Source: Drechslerella dactyloides
Lineage: Eukaryota; Ascomycota; Orbiliomycetes; Orbiliales; Orbiliaceae
Direction of reading: 5' to 3'
Assembly: GCA_020064725.1 (NCBI GenBank)
Contig: JAGTWJ010000019.1
Location: 1,116,001-1,180,000, forward strand
DNA length: 64,000 nucleotides
Each line of letters begins with the position of its first letter. Within the stretch, counting starts at the first letter, position 1. Shown one piece after another: positions 46,001-56,365 of the stretch. A model generated the notes under the pieces. It was not told the origin of the DNA and did no database searches. It saw nothing but the letters and a program-made list of their open reading frames with translations. Position numbers and translations under genes: made by a program.

Positions 46001-46886
46001 TGAAGGAGCGGAAGGAGCGGAAGGGGCGGAAGGGGTGGAAGGGGCACCGGCAACTGGTGACAATGAATCTGAGCACGTACCGTTCGATGCGCAGAGCGAC
46101 GCGCGCAGCATCATGTCCGGCATGACGGGCAAGTCCAGACTCTCCGGAAAGTCGAGCATCATCAGCGCCCACGTGGAGGCCGCCACGGCGACCGCCATTC
46201 CAGCAGCACCACCCGCGCCGCCGGTGCAGAAATACACAACGCCGGACCCGAACAAGATTGTGCTTAAGGCAGTATACATCTTCACCAACGAGCACCCGAA
46301 GAAGCCGCAGTCGTCGCTGATCGCGGGTGTCGGCGGCAACAGCGAAGGGCTCGTGCTCAACATTTCCACCGCGGGCCTGTTCATCGACGACGAGCTCAAC
46401 CATGCCGCGCAGCGCGAGTGGGATCAGAAAGCGTGGGCGATCAAGATGATTGAAGTCTACTGTCCACGGTGCATACCTCCCGCGCAGCCGAGCGGTGCGC
46501 GCGCGGGGGTGAAACACACGATGAAGGCGTTGCTAACTGGCGGTGGTGGCTCGGCGGGCCCGTCGGCGGCGGAGCAGGAGAAGTATCTGGATAACCTAGG
46601 CGATGTCTGTCGGGCGCACTGTGCGAATCGGCTGAGGAATAATTCGGCGGAGGACGGCGGCTCGTCGACGGTGACGGGGAATGGCAACCATTTCATCCGT
46701 GCGAATTTGGGAGATGGGGATGATAAGAAGGTGGTCTATGTGTTCGCGGAGGATGAAGGGTGGAAGGTGCCGAGCGGGCTTATGAAGCTACGGAATAGCC
46801 CGCAGGTGAGGCATTTGGTGGTCAGTGGGATGCAGGGTGGAGAGGCGAAGAGCGTGCTGACGATGACGGGCACGGCGGCGGCGTGA
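43068..46886 (+). CDS. Giant coiled-coil protein with one membrane span
   Basis: An intronless 1272-aa gene. Residues 1-60 are Pro-rich with poly-Pro runs. A short globular segment (DAIDVFVVPAGGGVVYLPSL) precedes one hydrophobic span near residues 111-130 (GSLVVSFVLAGLVFWVGTW). A Gly/Ser-rich linker and disordered stretch follow. Residues about 245-895 form an almost unbroken Glu/Arg/Lys/Ala helix with repeating R-R-x-E-E-E units, predicted as a single long coiled coil or charged single helix. A His/Lys patch (RKHRHKKHHHKHK) and short EGA repeats follow. The C-terminal 190 residues look globular: KIVLKAVYIFTNEHPKKPQS, GLVLNISTAGLFIDDEL, KVVYVFAEDEGWKVPSG. I do not recognise the family. The layout suggests a membrane-anchored tether or scaffold. 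Confidence 0.85.
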   Translation: MPPMPPPPPGTGGDNTGPDDDEPPPPPPRHDSNAKTTSGTPPKPPPPPHARNPNLPDAIDVFVVPAGGGVVYLPSLSPHRTSFLLGSATTLSLEAVWWALRYLVARKLGGWWGSLVVSFVLAGLVFWVGTWDVFHEKDDRGKKPSTAAGTAAAGGGGGGGGGDKDEKGGSGSGGRHSTGGSGGPHRHNGHTKSASSGSTPSRSQSWAGSGARPSRPDGSRARSPETPTPNSHAHAHPDAAFEPENVFEAAEAEYRRAKEEEDLRQAREEIRKEREEVRRQKLETEKLRRQTEEDSARRRDELRKEKAEAERLRRLAEDTAARNRDQLKRDKEEADRIRKQAEDAAAQKRKEAEEAADRKKREADEAADRKKREIDDLAERRRREAAEEREKDERRKAAEEDARQARLKREETQRRRKLREEEEAARQRLKDEEDARRRKLREEELSHKLRLADEMAKTEDERLRKLQEEEELHKRRLAEEATRAEEERNKRLREEEEERRKQLKLEEEKHRRRLAAEAAKAAKEEEERRKRIAEEQAKKEAEEAALRKEQEAARHAEQERRRRVEEGLRKLQEELQKKAEALDKRIQQQEAKDEKARREAERKAAAEADAARKVLEESIRKERERLIREKIARDNEYARQKAEAVQQEKDAFEAQRSRETKAREAAERERVVRERQQAEMEKKARERLEREEAEQRQREQEELERIEKADAADRERLRIAMLQRLADAERAREKAAAEAAAEKARLETLRKEAEEKERLRVENEKLRVQLEEEKERERRRAEAEKEAERRKLEAEETARLERELVEREKARLQQIKEREERDRQAMLATLERDRERERKAREALERQIAEAAAKEKEEREAREQAEEEERERQRLESLRRERERDWAKKEIEKEVVPVKVDAWEGPAQTADIPDLGAGDTFVEQPAEESRSRKHRHKKHHHKHKDSEAVIEDDASAISVPSTHRSKTKRAPKPAPPAGEGAEGAEGAEGVEGAPATGDNESEHVPFDAQSDARSIMSGMTGKSRLSGKSSIISAHVEAATATAIPAAPPAPPVQKYTTPDPNKIVLKAVYIFTNEHPKKPQSSLIAGVGGNSEGLVLNISTAGLFIDDELNHAAQREWDQKAWAIKMIEVYCPRCIPPAQPSGARAGVKHTMKALLTGGGGSAGPSAAEQEKYLDNLGDVCRAHCANRLRNNSAEDGGSSTVTGNGNHFIRANLGDGDDKKVVYVFAEDEGWKVPSGLMKLRNSPQVRHLVVSGMQGGEAKSVLTMTGTAAA
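46008..46052 (+). repeat. Short 9-bp repeats encoding EGA units
   Basis: Within the coiled-coil gene, about five units of GGAGCGGAA and close variants encode EGAEGAEGAEGVEGA. Such short in-frame minisatellites often vary in length between strains. Confidence 0.7.
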
Positions 46887-47637
46887 TTGTGCTTTTTACT
46901 TTTTATTTATCATTTCATGTGATTTTTTGTATAGGCATCATGTTTGGCTTTTTGGATTTGAGTTTTATGTGGTGTATATGTTGTGTAACGGATGTGTATG
47001 GGGTCTTGCATTTTCGTGGAGGGGGGCTCTTGCATTTTCGATCGAGTTGTGGTATTTTATATTTTATATCGTTGGTTAGCGGAGATTGTCCTTCGTGTAT
47101 CATTTTGCGACGCGATGTCCGAGTCGATTGATTTTTAAATTTTGTGTGAACGGGTTCGTCCGTTGATATCGCTGGTAGCTTGTGTATTGCATTTCCATAG
47201 CACTATAGCTTGTGCTGTCATTTTATATTACTCGAATGCTCCTAAAAACAACAAATCGCTTTGTTGCAAGTTGCGTTCGGTTTCCGCGTGGTCGTTGAGA
47301 ATTGCCGCAAATTGTGGGTAAACTAACTCTCTTCACCAATGGGCTGCGTTCAAGATCATATAGTTATATTCATTTGCGGAAGAACCGATGCATAATAGCT
47401 CAAACCTGCTACGGCTGCGGCTGCCATGCTGAGCGTGGGTCCATGGCCCATTGGTGGGCACCCCGTCTACACTTTGCTACACGCTAATCGACAGGACTCG
47501 AGAACGCCTGACAGAAAGTCCTCGGTCGTTCATTTGCTGTAGCCGATAATACCGGCTCGGAATCTGGCAAACGCAGACACGCAGACAATTACTTCGTCGT
47601 ATATATTGATACCTTCGGTCGATATAGACTCTTCGAT
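46887..47637. other. 3' region and promoter of secreted protein gene
   Basis: No gene seen. Plus strand is T-rich to about 47150 (TTTTTACTTTTTATTTATC), consistent with the 3' UTR of the coiled-coil gene. TATATATTG near 47600 lies about 40 bases before the ATG at 47638. Confidence 0.45.
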
Positions 47638-49512
47638 ATGTGCTTTGCTATGCTCCGGAAGCCGCTGGCGGTGACGCTGCCGCTGCTGGTGTCCATGCTG
47701 CAGCAGGTGGCCGGACAGACGATAGAGGACCAGCAGCTGTATTATATGCGGCTGACGGCGGTGGATATACCCGGGGTGCTGAGCGAGAGGCCGCAGGCGC
47801 TATTGAATGAGTTTTATCACGGGACAAACGATGGGATTTACCGTACGTTTTACAAGTCTTTAGCCGTTTGATTATTGCTTGATGCGATATTGGGGTGCAT
47901 GGCTGATATGTGTGATTTGTACCGACAGTCAAGGAGCGGGTGATGAAGTCCGACACAACTTTCGGGATCGTCGAAATTGCGCCACGGCCAACGTCAAATC
48001 CCTACCAGGACGTCCCGATCCCCGATTCCGCAAACGTTGCGAACGCGAACGCGAACGGCGTCCCCAGCGTTACGAGCAACGGTGTCAGCATCAATATTGC
48101 CGAAGAGGGCACGTTCACGACGAGCCAGCAGACTGTCGGTGACGACTATGTGGACGCCGAGAGCGCGGGTACGATATTTAACGACGGGACTACCGTGAAT
48201 AGTGATATCTACGGCGAGTACTGGGGGTTTCATCGGCTGCCGTATAAGCGGGATCCGACGGGGACGCGGTTCGCGGTGCAGTTTACGAGTCGGCATCGGG
48301 TTACTGATGAGGGGTATAACGGCTTGCCATCGGTTTGGATTGCTGGGAATCCGGCGATTGTGAAGGGGATGGGAGGGGAGTTGCTGTGAGTATATACCAG
48401 TCGCGATCACCAGGCTGCCGTACAGACGGCCTTGGAGTCGTGTGATATGGTTGTATAGTGTATTGTGCTGATGGGAAATTTGAATGTAGGTTTAGACAGC
48501 TTGAAGACGGGACTGTGACGCTCGACGCGCCCCCCGGCGACCTCTGGGATGTTTTTGGTACGTATCCCAGATTGACCAATGTACAGCTAAAGGATACGTA
48601 TACTAACGTTAAACCGGAATGACAGCATGTGGGATCACGCCAAACCTTTCAGACCCGGGCGTCAACCCGTTCACCGTCCCCGCCATCCTCTGGCAGATCC
48701 TGACCGTCCAGCGCGCGGTGTGGAGCCAGATCAAATACCCCGGCATCTCAGACGCAAATCCCTTCTGCGTCGCCGTCCGCATGACCCTCGAGCCCGTCTC
48801 GCAGACCCCGCCGATAACGTCCGACACGATCATCGAAGATATAACCGACACGGCCGCCGTCGTCAACGGCAATGGCCAGATCCTCGGCACCGTTAAACCG
48901 ATGGAAATGGAAGTCGACTACGACACCGACGTCGACTACGAAGTCGACCCGACGAACGGGTTCGCCTACGACGCAAGCTTCTACGCGAACGGCAACCGTA
49001 ACGGCGACACCAACACCAACGACAATGCAATCTACGACGAGTATCCCTCCGACTTTGCGAATCCCAACGCGTTCCTCCAGTCCATTTCCGAGGCATCTTC
49101 AAGTCTCGAAGACTCCGCCACGGATCTGCAAGCGGGTAATAGCATCCGCCTCGACGCGGTTGGGAACCAGCGCTCCGAACAGGCGGATAACAGCCAGGGA
49201 CCCCTCGAGCTGCCGGATTCCTCCGACATAGACCCGGACACGGCCCGCGCGGCCTCCTTCGACTGGGCGCATCCGATCAACCCGATCCAGCGGTTCAACA
49301 GTTACACGTTTGAAGACCAGCGCGGCCGCGCAGGCATGCCCGAGTTTCTGGGCGGAATTCAGCGGTTCTACAGCGCTGGGGATCTGAATACCGGTGGCGG
49401 CAGCGTGTACGGCGCCCAGGAGCAGGCGCAGGTGGAGGATACGATCATGGATAATGGGGTTGGAACCGGGACGCCGGGGGCGATGGAGGAGGAGGTTGCG
49501 CGGTATCCGTAG
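47638..49512 (+). CDS. Secreted protein of unknown function
   Basis: Four exons (47638-47842, 47929-48385, 48490-48557, 48626-49512) encode 538 aa. All junctions keep frame. A signal peptide (MLRKPLAVTLPLLVSMLQ, then QVAGQ) starts at Met1 or Met5. The mature N-terminal two-thirds look folded: LYYMRLTAVDIPGVLSERPQ, WGFHRLPYKRDPTGTRFAVQ, LPSVWIAGNPAIV, and a later FACGITPNLSDPGVNPFTVP with WQILTVQRAVWSQI. The last 200 residues are disordered and Asn/Asp/Ser-rich. Few cysteines are present. No membrane span or GPI-anchor signal is clear at the C terminus. I do not recognise a family or an enzyme motif. It converges on the ADP/ATP carrier gene, whose stop is about 1.06 kb away. Confidence 0.8.
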
Positions 49513-50574
49513 ATTTTGTAGTTTGTTGGTGCGGATTTGGCGCGTGGGGTTTGTCACATTAGTTTGTATTTGCGGTGAGAGTGTAGGTGTAGATGTGGAT
49601 ATAGATAGATTGGAATGTTACTGTTGGTTTTTGATCATGCGAGTGTCCTTAGTTCTCAAATGTTTACGCCCACCTGGGTATCTTGCGGGAGTTAAAATGC
49701 GCGAGTAGAGATTGTGTTGGCTGCTGTTGTATTATTCGTGTGCGACAGTCGATTTGTGTCGGTGCGGGCGTACGACAACTTCAGCCATTCCGTCACCAGA
49801 TAGTCAGGCCAGGCGATTCCGGCCTCGAAATTCTTATAACTTACCGTAGAGAAACGAGCTGATATAACACTAGCTCGAACCATTCGGAGACCCGCAATGA
49901 AAGCGGACCAGTTTCGCCTCTACGGATTTATACGGTATACATACGCTGCAAACGGCCACGGTTCACAGCCCATCGACTCCGATAATCGAATCGAGCGATC
50001 GATACTAGTAGGAAAAAGGATCTCTTTTGGGAAAAAATATACACAAGGTGAAGAAAGAGGAGTCGGTTCAGTTAAACACAATATAGAAGAAAGAAGCCCG
50101 TGAAAAGGAGGGGTAAAGAAAGATAGAAAATCTTCAAAACAAAGCCCAGGAGGAACGGTGTAGGGAAAGGGACAAGAAAAGAAGAAAAAAAAAGGGACAG
50201 TCGGTACTGGTACTTTTTCTAGCGCGGAAAGCAAAAAGAGGTACATATCCCCATCTAATAAAAACAAATCAAAAAGCATGATCATGTCCGTTTCGAGTTC
50301 GAGAAATGTACTTCTTTTAGTCGTTTCTTGAATGTATTAATTTTTTTTTCTCGTATTTCTTCCCCTGCTATCTGTCCTCCTTCTTTCGGTCCTCTCTTTT
50401 TCTCTCTCTTCTTCGTATGTTTTTCTTTCTTTCCGAATCATGATTAACGAGAACAGCCTCCAGCAACTTCGTCTTCTATCATATCACGTCACCTCAACCC
50501 CTCAACCTCTAATATACCATCATACGTGAAATTGTCGCTTGGTATGAAGGTATATATAGCCGCCATCGGGTCGT
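49513..50574. other. Convergent intergenic region with purine and pyrimidine tracts
   Basis: No gene seen. Just after the secreted protein stop the plus strand is G/T-rich. Then 50020-50260 is almost all A/G on plus, and 50340-50450 is almost all C/T on plus, so strand bias flips within about 80 bases. These tracts lie downstream of the ADP/ATP carrier gene and may belong to its 3' UTR. Confidence 0.5.
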
Positions 50575-52298
50575 TTAACCAGAACCACCCTTGTAGGCCT
50601 TGCCGAAGAGGAGGAGCTGAACTTGGTCGTAGATGGACAGGACACCAGCACCGGCGACACCACGGAGAATGTTGGCACCGGCACCCTTGAAGAGAGAGCT
50701 GACACCCTCCTTCTTGACGATCTGGCTGAAGGCGTCGAGGGAAGACTTGTACTTGACGGCCTCGCCAGAGGTCATCATCATACGACGACGGACGGTGTCC
50801 AATGGGTAGGAGGCAATACCGGCACCGGTGGTGACGCACCAACCGAGGAGGAAGGAGGCAAGGAAGGAGCCCTCGAGAGGTCCAACCAGGACGACCGGCT
50901 TGAAGGAGTCGTACATACCGAAGTACAGACCACGGTAGACGACGATACCCAGGACGGAGGGACCGAAACCACGGTAGAGACCGCCGATACCGTCAGAGGC
51001 AAGAGTCTTCCGGTAGACGTCGACCAAACCGTTGAACTGACGGGCACCGCCGGTCTTCGCCGACTTGGCGTCGTTGGCAAGACGGGTACGGGCGTAGTCG
51101 AGGGAGTAGACGAACAGCAGCGAGGTGGCACCGGCAGCACCACCGGATGCCAAGTTGCCAAACATCCACATGGCATAGCCGTCACGCTCCTTCTTGTAGC
51201 CGAACATCTTCTTGAACCTGTCACGGAAGGCAAAGTTCAAGGCCTGGGTGGGGAAGTAACGGATGACGTTGGCGGTGTTGCCACGCCACAAGGCAACGAC
51301 ACCTAGCTTCCACGTTAACATTCTGGACTGGAGCGTTATATACGACTGGCTGCAACGAGGTTTTCGCCGCGCCGTGAGATCGGTGTATAGCGCGACGGCC
51401 GCATCCGATTCAACACTGCTGCGGGGGCCACAGCCGTGCAGCTACGATGGGATTACTGCTTACCTTCATCAGCAATTGTTCTTCGGAAACAGTCAATGAT
51501 ACCAGTGTATCGGCGGTCGAGACGACCGGCCTTGATCATTTCATCCTGCAGAGTATCAAACGCGGTTAGCGACTTATCTCTTGTGTAATCTGTTTGACCA
51601 ATGAAAACCCGTTTATCGGCTCAGACTACCGCCCAACTGGGAACAAAAAAAAATTCCAAGCCGCTTATCTCACGATCAATTCGTTATAGGATCTCGGCTG
51701 GCGTTCAAGGCACATGAAATGCGATACGCAGATCTCTCGCGGCGCGCGGTCTTATGCTTCACCGGGGTAATGGTACTAAGGGGGAGTGGGGTTACCAACC
51801 TGATTCTGGACGAGAAGCTTGATACGCTCGATGGGAGCGGCGGCGGTCTTCGAGACGGCGGCCGAGATACCTCCCACTGTATTATGTCAAAACGGGTTAG
51901 ATACGTTGCATCTTCAGGGCACGAGCACAGCAACGGCATATCGCGTCTCCATCCCTCGATAGCGAGCTGCAACGTGCCTTCACAGCGTGAGAGCTGCTAC
52001 CGAGGATGGATAGAACGCGTATAATGCCATGCAGGCAAGAGGGACCTGACGACATTGCGGCCGTCAAAGGTGGGCTTGAATATGCTACATACTGAGGAAA
52101 TCAACCATGAAACCCTGCATTGGCACGAAGACGTTAGCATCCGCTGAAATCTCAATCGACACGGCCACGGGGGGTCCGGGAGCCCATCTACGAGGCCATT
52201 GGCAATGGCCCGGACGAAAGGCACCTGGGATAGAGGGGGGTATACGGCCGGGGAGCGGGAGGGCGTAAGCAAGGAAGCAAGCATACCTGCTGGACCAT
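50575..52298 (-). CDS. AAC: Mitochondrial ADP/ATP carrier
   Basis: Five exons (52298-52287, 52114-52093, 51876-51800, 51545-51464, 51302-50575) encode 306 aa, the normal length. The first two coding exons are only 12 and 22 bases (MVQQ, then GFMVDFL). This carrier of the inner mitochondrial membrane swaps cytosolic ADP for matrix ATP. Three mitochondrial-carrier repeats are present, each with its signature: PIERIK, SLDYAR and PLDTVR. The ADP/ATP carrier hallmark RRRMMM is intact, as are LWRGNTANVIRYFPTQALNF and YDQVQLLLFG at the end. The GCTAAC branch point and TGCAG acceptor upstream of exon 2 decided the N terminus; another reading (ADANVFVPMQ before GFMV) is possible but needs a poorer splice site. 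Confidence 0.96.
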
Positions 52299-53843
52299 GG
52301 CGGCGAATGCTCAGCGGACTGAGACTCCGGAGAATGGACGGTGAGAAGGGAGAAAGAAAGGAACGGACACGACGGGCGGGCAGCACGTGTGTCTCTGAGT
52401 GGAGATTGATGGAGAAGCAAAAGCAGAGTCTACGAGAGAACGGCGGTGGGAAGGGAGGAAGAAGAGCAAGCGAGGAGGAGAGGGAAGAAGAATTTGTGTT
52501 TTATGAGCGAAAAATTTCCATGCACACAAATTTTGGCTGGCTGCTGCTGAAAAAGGGGACCGCGGCCAGCAAACACCGCCTCGCCCTCTCTCCAACGTCC
52601 TGCTACACACTACTCTCTCCTACTATACCGCCATTCGACGCACAGCATCTTGCCTGGCTGCCGGAATCTAGAAAATTTTTTGATTCAGCGTGCTCCGGAC
52701 GTCGAGGCCTGCTGCCGGGCTAGCTCAAGATGGCAATGGGCCGCCAGGGAGCCGGGTTCTTCCAGGGCTCGCAGCCTTGGCCGATAAGCCTGTCGCATAT
52801 GGCCATATGGCATCTCGACAATAAAAATTTCTCATCCGAGATGGTTCCTTATTGTTGACGTCCGTACATACATCATGCACGCAGACACGCCGGCAGGACG
52901 GCAGAGAGCCACCCCACGGCAGGCCGGGCTAAATGGCCGGATGACCTCAATCTTCCGTGCGTCCAGCAGTCTTGCCGATGGGATGGATCCCGTGCCGGCC
53001 CAGCAGCTGATCATTGCAAGCTCCATGTCGACGGTCACGATGGCGATATATTATCAGAGTGCCGTAGATGAGATCTGGCTTGAATGCTGAATACGATAGC
53101 ACATGCATGCACGGCGACCGAACCTGGAAATTTCATCCCAACGCTCGCAGGAGCAATACTCGTCAGCCGCTGTATGTACTTCCTGATGTAACAATGTATG
53201 TACGAAGTGCCGGACATTGCTACTGCGGCGGCGGCGGCTGCTTTTTTGATTTTTTGCTCAAATTGCAATTTTCGACCGTGTAAATTTGGCGTATCCGTTT
53301 CGGCAGCTGGAAGACTCGCTGGGGCCGATTAGCCCGTTTGTCGCCCTTTGCGCCGAAAAAGTACCCGATCTTTCCCGACGACCAGGGCGCCCGTTGTGGC
53401 AAGCTCGAATCGAGTCTCGGCGTACCTGCTGCAGCTAGTTCATGTAATGTGATGGAGTGCGTCTAGCTCTGTTTTAAGATGATACCGCCACGTTACGGTT
53501 CTACGTGGTACGGAATGCCACACGTGTCGAGCGAATTCAAAGATTGGTTGAAACGGCCAAAGCTTCCTTGGGAAGAATGTGGCGTCGGATTCTGCAGATT
53601 GCTCGCATCCTTGCTGATATCGTAACGTGCAGTCAAATTACAGAACAAGGCTCTTCTATATATAGCCTCACAAATAAGAGGACTTGGACGTTCCCGCAAT
53701 GTCCATATCCAAGAATCTGAATCTTCTAATCTCGATGTGAAAGTGCGGCATGCACGCATTTCCAACAATGCGATATACGTCTCCATTGATATGGGCATAG
53801 CTGGAGGCTAGTACTACATTGATATGAGGCTGGATTATAATCA
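52299..53843. other. Upstream region of ADP/ATP carrier gene and 3' side of ARPC5
   Basis: No gene seen. From 52330 to 52520 the plus strand is A/G-rich, so the carrier's own strand is C/T-rich directly upstream of its start, as expected for a leader of a highly expressed fungal gene. A 14-bp palindrome CATATGGCCATATG lies near 52796-52809. Frames of 70-174 codons here lack family features. Confidence 0.45.
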
Positions 53844-54685
53844 TCATACCGTCCTCCGATCGGTCATCACGCGCACTATCGAGCCTAGACCAGCTATCTC
53901 GACGACCTGCAATTCGACCGATGAACATTAGCATCGACCGTCCCATTATATCTGCAAAAAGGCAGAGGTGAAGATATGCTCACCTTCTCATGCCATGATA
54001 GGAGCACGCTCATCCCACTGCTGGCGCCTCCGGAGCCTACTTGCGGTGCATCTTTCCGTGCCATGCCCTTGTACCTAGATTGTCGGTCCCATATCGTCAG
54101 CTTCCATCCAGATGACGAGAATCTTTCCCCGTATGAAAGTATCCATTATGAGGTGGATTTGTGGACGTGGCTGTGGATAGGAGAGTGGCGAAATATACGG
54201 CTACGGCGACGGGACGTACAGATACTTCATGAGGGTGTCGAGCAGCTCGCTGCCGGCTTCCGAGGAGGAATATATATTGTTCAGGGTCGTGGACATCTCA
54301 GCCTGCTTGATCGAGCCGAGGATTTCGACAATGGTTGTGCAATGCAGGTCCTACATATGCGCACCACCTGTCAGCAGACGTTCCATTGAGCGGGTAATCT
54401 ACCTGATGCTGTACGCGATACATCGAAAACTGGATGCATAAGAGAGAGATAGGTGAATAATACCTTCCCAGCGTCGTCGGCACCGTAGGGAACGTTCTCC
54501 AGCGCTAACCGCAGGGCCTCCGAGTTCTCACCGCGCTGCAGCAGCCCGCGGCACTGTTGGCTCAGCTGCTGAATGGCGGATGTGGGGACGGGGTCGAAGG
54601 GCGGGGACAGCAGCTCGGCGGGGTACTGCAGCTCCGGGTCGAGGGCGTCAACGTCGATGAGACGCCAGTTCTGGTTGGTCGCCAT
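53844..54685 (-). CDS. ARC15: Arp2/3 complex subunit 5 (p16, ARPC5)
   Basis: Four exons (54685-54464, 54350-54220, 54074-53984, 53906-53844) encode 168 aa. All three intron junctions keep frame. ARPC5 is the smallest subunit of the Arp2/3 complex, which nucleates branched actin at endocytic patches and growing tips. Recognisable segments: NWRLIDVDALDPE near the start, ALRLALENVPYGADD, TTIVEILGSIKQAEMSTTLN, LLDTLMKYLYKGM, GMSVLLSWHEK, and the conserved end IVRVMTDRRTV. The linker after LYKGM is shorter than in many fungal homologues. The gene diverges from a Rab5-type GTPase gene, with 685 bases between the start codons. Introns are 113, 145 and 77 bases. Confidence 0.95.
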
Positions 54686-55370
54686 CGTGCACGATGTGGG
54701 CGGTGAGATGTAGTCCGGGGCTGCAGGGAGATCGCTGGACTGTTGATGGTGGGGGGAGATGGAGGGGTGTGCTGATAGTATACTAGCTGTCGCGGCTTAC
54801 TGCGAGCTCGAGCTGTCAGCGTCCGTCGTAGCTGCTGCGCATCGTGGCGTGGTGTTTGTGCCCAGGACTACGCCGGGACAGCGCAGGTTGCAGCACGGCA
54901 GCTCTTTTGGCGGCGGGCCGGCTTGAAGCGAATGCGGGCAAGTGCTGCCCGGCTGCATTTTGGCTGCGGTGACGACAGCAGTCTGCGGGCGGCCGGTGCC
55001 CAAACTGGCTACAGGCTACCTTACCATTTGCCTACTACTTCCTATCATCCATCCATCCATCCCATCACCTCTCACCGCCCCGTCCGTCCTATCACATCTC
55101 GCCGCTCGTCGTGCGGTAGCCCCGGCAAACACCAAGTCGCCAGATTGGACCCCCAAACGGCCTCAGGCTGCTCCAACCTCCTTCCTCCCAACCAAAACCC
55201 AGCTATCCCAACTGTTCCAGCCGGCGCCCGCCTGCTCACAGCATCGCTCGCCCACCTGCACCGCACACAGCATCGTCTACGTAGTATACACCCGCTCTCG
55301 CAGCCGTCCATCCGTCGCCCGCAACTCCCGGGGCTACGTCGTCTCGCATACGTACGTCAGGCTCGCGAAC
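54686..55370. promoter_or_regulatory. Divergent promoter of ARPC5 and Rab5-type GTPase
   Basis: This 685-base region holds the promoters of two endocytosis-related genes transcribed away from each other. It has a CATC run (CATCCATCCATCC near 55048-55062) and C/T-rich leader DNA on the Rab side. I found no clear TATA element. A short open frame at 54923-55642 overlaps it but gives a low-complexity translation. Confidence 0.5.
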
Positions 55371-56365
55371 ATGTCCGAAGGCGGTCCGAAGCCGAGTTCC
55401 AGCGTCAAGCTGGTCCTGCTGGGCGAAGCCGCTGTCGGCAAGGTATGTGCTACCGCAGGCTACACACGCCGCGCGATCCCGTCCCTATCTCTGCCCGTCT
55501 CGACGTTGGGAAGTGGCATCCGCTAACGGACCCTGCTGCCGCTCTAGTCCTCCCTGGTTCTGCGATTCGTCAACGACGACTTCCAGGAGAACCGCGAACC
55601 CACCATCGGAGGTGCGTCCACCCCCCTCCAGCTATCATATAGCTAGCTAGCCAGTGCTCTCTCCAGCTAACAGACGGATGCACACCATAGCTGCCTTCTT
55701 GACACAGAAATGCAACCTCCCGAACCGGACAATCAAGTTTGAAATATGGTACATACCCGCTCTTGCCACTCACCGAACTACAAGTTCACTGACCACCATC
55801 ACGCAACAGGGACACGGCCGGGCAAGAGCGCTTCGCCTCGCTCGCGCCAATGTACTACCGTAACGCCCAGTCCGCCCTCGTCGTCTACGACCTCACCAAA
55901 GCCTCCTCCCTCGCCAAAGCGAAGCACTGGGTCGCCGAGCTCCAGCGCCAAGCCTCCCCGGGCATCGTCATCGCCCTCGTCGGCAACAAGCTCGATCTAA
56001 CAGCGCAGTCGACGGGTCTCGAGTCCTCCATGGGCGGCCTGTCGATATCCTCCGCCGCGTCCGGCGACAACGACGACGACGAGGAAGAAGAGGACGCCCG
56101 GCAGATCAGCACGGCCGAGGCCAAGGCGTACGCGGAGGAGGAAGGCCTGCTGTTCTTCGAGACGAGCGCCAAGACGGGGCATAACGTGCAGGAGGTGTTT
56201 ACGGCGATTGCGAACGCGATACCGGAGAGTACGCTGAAGACGAGGGGTGGGCCTGGCAGCGGCCGGGCGGGCGGCGGTGCGGTGTCCGGCGACACGTTTG
56301 GCGGGACCGGCGGGGTGAATCTGTCGGCGGCGGGCGAGACACGTGCGGATGGGTGTGCGTGTTGA
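55371..56365 (+). CDS. VPS21: Rab5/Vps21-type endosomal GTPase
   Basis: Four exons (55371-55442, 55548-55611, 55691-55748, 55810-56365) encode 249 aa. Rab5 GTPases drive early-endosome fusion and recruit PI3-kinase. All nucleotide-binding motifs are present: GEAAVGKSS (P-loop, from residue 18), PTIGAAF (switch I), WDTAGQERF (switch II), NKLD and ETSAK. The Rab5-type segments LVLRFVNDDFQENREPTIGA and SLAPMYYRNAQSALVVYDL are clear. Between NKLD and ETSAK there is an insertion of about 35 residues with an acidic run (DNDDDEEEEDAR), so the protein is longer than yeast Vps21 (210 aa). It ends in CAC, a CXC site for double geranylgeranylation. It diverges from ARPC5. Confidence 0.96.
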
